This document shows, in pieces, positions 6,989 through 8,716 of a DNA stretch of 8,716 nucleotides. Source of the DNA: Lachnospiraceae bacterium (GTDB taxonomy: Bacteria; Bacillota; Clostridia; Lachnospirales; Lachnospiraceae). The translations under genes were made by a program, and so were the position numbers. The stretch's first letter is position 1. Each line of letters starts with the position of its first letter. A model generated the notes under the pieces. It did not search any database. It saw only the letters and a list, made by a program, of their open reading frames with translations, and had not been told where the DNA came from. The stretch covers positions 1-8,716 of the forward strand of contig DPZM01000219.1 in the NCBI GenBank assembly GCA_003535955.1. The letters run 5' to 3'.

Positions 6989-7841
6989 GATAGCAAATGC
7001 ATCAAAAACCATAGAAGTCATAAAAAAGCACGATTTTTCCTTTCAGAAAAGATACGGTCAGAATTTCCTGATAGACGGCCATGTGCTGGAAAAGATCATG
7101 GATGCTGCGGAAATAGGTAAGGATGATCATGTTATTGAGATAGGGCCCGGGATCGGCTCCATGACCCAGTATCTGTGTGAGCGTGCAGGCAGGGTAACGG
7201 CGGTTGAGATTGACAGGGAGCTTATTCCCATACTTAAGGAAACCCTCAGGGATTATGAAAATGTGAGTATAATAAATGATGATATCCTTAAGGTGGATAT
7301 GGACAGGCTGCTTAATACGGATGAAAAGAAAGGCTTTGCCAAGGTTGTGGCAAATCTTCCATATTATATAACCACTCCGATAGTGATGGGACTTCTTGAA
7401 AATCATACGCCCCTTAAGTCCATTACCGTAATGGTACAGAAGGAGGTGGCAGAGAGGATGGTGTCAGGTCCGGGAAGCAAGGAGTACGGCGCCCTGTCCC
7501 TGGCGGTCAGGTATTACAGCGATCCGCATATTGTAGCCAATGTCCCGCCGGGCTGTTTTATTCCGAGACCCAAAGTAGGATCTGCCGTTATAAAGCTTGA
7601 TATTTATGAGAAACCGCCTGTCCCGGTATCAAATGAGTCACTTATGTTCAAGCTTATCCGGGCGGCTTTTAACCAGAGAAGAAAAACACTTGCAAACAGT
7701 ATTGCCAACGCCAAGGAGCTTGATTTTTCAAAGGAGGATGTGCTGAAGGCTCTTAATGAAATGGAGCTTAATGAAAACATCCGCGGAGAGGCACTTGCTC
7801 TCGAAGATTTTGCTCATCTTACAGGGCTTCTTGATTTTTGA
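6981..7841 (+). CDS. rsmA: 16S rRNA dimethyladenosine transferase (KsgA/RsmA)
   Basis: 286-residue SAM-dependent methyltransferase that dimethylates two adjacent adenines in the 3'-terminal helix 45 of 16S rRNA (A1518/A1519, E. coli numbering) late in 30S assembly. Visible motifs are QKRYGQNFLID (22-32), SAM motif I VIEIGPGIGS (51-60), acidic VTAVEID (72-78), catalytic NLPYY (125-129), QKEVAERM (153-160), the conserved CFIPRPKVGSAV (192-203) and the C-terminal RAAFNQRRKTLANS (227-240). The length matches the family. Loss of this enzyme is known to confer kasugamycin resistance. The ATG lies inside the end of tatD (tatD stop TAG 6986-6988) and has only a weak GGGG-type site upstream (6968-6971), consistent with coupled translation. 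The start at 6981 gives a normal N-terminus. Its TGA stop is embedded in the -35 box of the next promoter. Confidence 0.97.
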   Translation: MDRIANASKTIEVIKKHDFSFQKRYGQNFLIDGHVLEKIMDAAEIGKDDHVIEIGPGIGSMTQYLCERAGRVTAVEIDRELIPILKETLRDYENVSIINDDILKVDMDRLLNTDEKKGFAKVVANLPYYITTPIVMGLLENHTPLKSITVMVQKEVAERMVSGPGSKEYGALSLAVRYYSDPHIVANVPPGCFIPRPKVGSAVIKLDIYEKPPVPVSNESLMFKLIRAAFNQRRKTLANSIANAKELDFSKEDVLKALNEMELNENIRGEALALEDFAHLTGLLDF

Positions 7842-7866
7842 CAAGTCACTATACCTATGGTAGAAT
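7838..7866 (+). promoter_or_regulatory. Near-consensus extended -10 promoter for the TPR gene
   Basis: A perfect -35 box TTGACA (7838-7843), a 17-nt spacer and TAGAAT (7861-7866) with an upstream TGG that fits an extended -10. The -35 box overlaps the TGA stop codon of rsmA. Transcription would start near 7873, leaving a leader of about 75 nt. It is one of the two best promoters in the window and shows the TPR gene is transcribed independently of tatD-rsmA. Confidence 0.8.
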
Positions 7867-7886
7867 TTACTTCGTATGTATATATA

Positions 7887-7915
7887 TTGTGGTCAGGGTA
7901 TCTTTTGCATATAAA
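7887..7915 (+). promoter_or_regulatory. Possible second, downstream promoter for the TPR gene
   Basis: TTGTGG (7887-7892), a 17-nt spacer and TATAAA (7910-7915). The -10 is good (5 of 6), the -35 poor (3 of 6). It would give a very short leader of about 25 nt. It could be a tandem start or chance in AT-rich DNA. Confidence 0.2.
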
Positions 7916-7932
7916 TGACACTGACAGACTTT

Positions 7933-7949
7933 AGAGGTAGATAACATTG
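7933..7949 (+). promoter_or_regulatory. Ribosome binding site deciding a TTG start
   Basis: AGAGGT (7933-7938) lies 8 nt before TTG (7947-7949). An in-frame TAG at 7938-7940 rules out any start further upstream, and the next in-frame ATG (8022) would remove 25 well-formed residues and has no comparable site. TTG is therefore the likely start codon. Confidence 0.75.
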
Positions 7950-8716
7950 GATAAGTACGAATATCAGGTATGTGCCGATCAGATCAAACATCTTATAGAT
8001 GAGAGGCGATTCGCTGAGGCCATGAATATAGCGGATACCATCGATTGGCGCAAGGTCAGGAGCGTTTCCATGCTCTGCACCGTCAGTGAAGTTTATAAGA
8101 TAAACAAGAAGTATGAAGAGGCAAGGGATATTCTCCTGCTTGCCTATGACAGGCATCCGGGCGGCAGGTCAATAGTGTATGCACTTTGTGAGCTTGCGAT
8201 AAAGTTAAATGATGTCCTCCAGGCAAAGGGACTCTATGAGGAGTTCGTCAGCCTGGCGCCTGAAGATACAAGCAAATATATCTTATTATATAAATTATAT
8301 GAAGCTCTCGACGTATCGGTTGAAGAGCGTATTGAAGTACTCGAAGAGTTTAAGAAGAGGGATTACAGGGAGAGATGGGCCTATGAGCTGGCCTATCTAT
8401 ATCATAAGATCGGTCAGGAGACTCGTTGCGTTCAGGAATGTGACGAGCTTATATTATGGTTTGGTGACGGTAAATATGTAAAGAAGGCAATGGATCTTAA
8501 GATGCAGCATACCAGGCTTTCAAGGGAGCAGCAGCTTAAGTACGAAGGCCGTCAGGAACCTCTTACCGATCAGTTTATGAACATGCAGAATACGCCTGTT
8601 CAGCAGATATATGATACGGATCCCCAGGCGGGCAACCCTCAGGAGATCCCCATTCAGCGTCCTGTGAACCGGCAGTATCCGCCATACGGACAGATGCAGC
8701 AGGTTTCTTCAGGGAT
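7947..8716 (+). CDS. TPR-type repeat protein with Gln/Pro-rich tail (partial, 3' end outside window)
   Basis: Starts at TTG with sequence (M)DKYEYQVCADQIKHLIDE and stays open for 256 codons to the window edge. Paired-helix TPR-like units with A/L/Y periodicity lie at about 43-76 (KKYEEARDILLLAYDRHP), 77-106 (AKGLYEEFVSLAPED) and 145-172 (AYELAYLYHKIG). From about residue 202 the sequence turns into a low-complexity stretch rich in Q, P, N and Y, probably a disordered linker to a further domain not visible here. No signal peptide or membrane segment is seen in the visible part. TPR folds usually mediate protein-protein contacts. I recognise a general resemblance to a conserved uncharacterised protein next to rsmA in Lachnospiraceae, but no function can be named. 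It has its own strong promoter and an rsmA-independent start. Confidence 0.85.
   Translation, partial: MDKYEYQVCADQIKHLIDERRFAEAMNIADTIDWRKVRSVSMLCTVSEVYKINKKYEEARDILLLAYDRHPGGRSIVYALCELAIKLNDVLQAKGLYEEFVSLAPEDTSKYILLYKLYEALDVSVEERIEVLEEFKKRDYRERWAYELAYLYHKIGQETRCVQECDELILWFGDGKYVKKAMDLKMQHTRLSREQQLKYEGRQEPLTDQFMNMQNTPVQQIYDTDPQAGNPQEIPIQRPVNRQYPPYGQMQQVSSG

Noticed and set aside
6629..7406. Two antisense open frames of about 130 codons over tatD and rsmA
   Set aside because: Both sense genes are confidently identified. The antisense products have no motif and no plausible start signals.
7892..7925. GTCAG / CTGAC hairpin in the TPR gene leader
   Set aside because: Only 5 bp with a 24-nt loop, easily chance, and no link to the ribosome binding site.
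8209..8481. 90-codon + strand open frame inside the TPR gene
   Set aside because: It lies in another frame of the TPR coding region, shows no domain, and its 'ATG' falls in the codons AAT GAT of the real gene.
1..8716. CRISPR array, toxin-antitoxin pair, phage-defence or mobile-element genes
   Set aside because: No repeat-spacer pattern, no terminal inverted repeats, no transposase or integrase motifs, and no small paired genes are seen. All long frames are accounted for by the listed genes.

Overview
The window looks like chromosomal DNA from a Gram-positive anaerobe of the class Clostridia, most likely Lachnospiraceae. This is an inference from moderate-GC, AGG/ATA/AAG-rich codon use, purine-rich Shine-Dalgarno sites, a tRNA gene without encoded CCA, the tatD-rsmA pair, and a TPR protein directly after rsmA that resembles one I associate with Lachnospiraceae. 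No insertion sequence, integrase, CRISPR array or phage gene is visible.

Left part (1-5924, all + strand): the tail of an unidentified protein, then four closely spaced genes. They are a 7TM hybrid sensor histidine kinase (118-2352), a histidine-phosphatase family protein (2368-3069), adenine phosphoribosyltransferase apt (3144-3668), and a second 7TM hybrid histidine kinase (3675-5924). Gaps of 6, 15, 74 and 6 nt suggest one or two transcripts. Both kinases share the architecture 7TM / PAS-like / HisKA / HATPase / receiver. Neither carries an Hpt or DNA-binding output, so their downstream partners must lie elsewhere.

Middle (5923-6211): a tRNA-Lys(CUU) gene on the minus strand, convergent with the second kinase. 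Its intrinsic terminator overlaps that kinase's stop codon. Its strong promoter (TTGCAA-17-TATAAT with an A/T-rich upstream element) contains a perfect 9-bp-arm inverted repeat that fills the spacer and looks like an operator. A divergent promoter candidate then leads into tatD through a leader that can form two mutually exclusive hairpins, one reaching the tatD ribosome binding site.

Right part (6212-8716, + strand): tatD (metal-dependent hydrolase/DNase) and rsmA (16S rRNA dimethyladenosine transferase) overlap by 8 nt. A near-consensus promoter whose -35 box overlaps the rsmA stop codon follows. It drives a gene that starts at TTG (7947) and encodes a TPR-type protein with a Gln/Pro-rich tail, cut by the window edge.

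Most genes are housekeeping or ordinary signalling families. I do not see a clear new multi-gene system. The parts most worth a second look are the dyad inside the tRNA-Lys promoter, the switch-like tatD leader, and the kinase-phosphatase-apt-kinase cluster.
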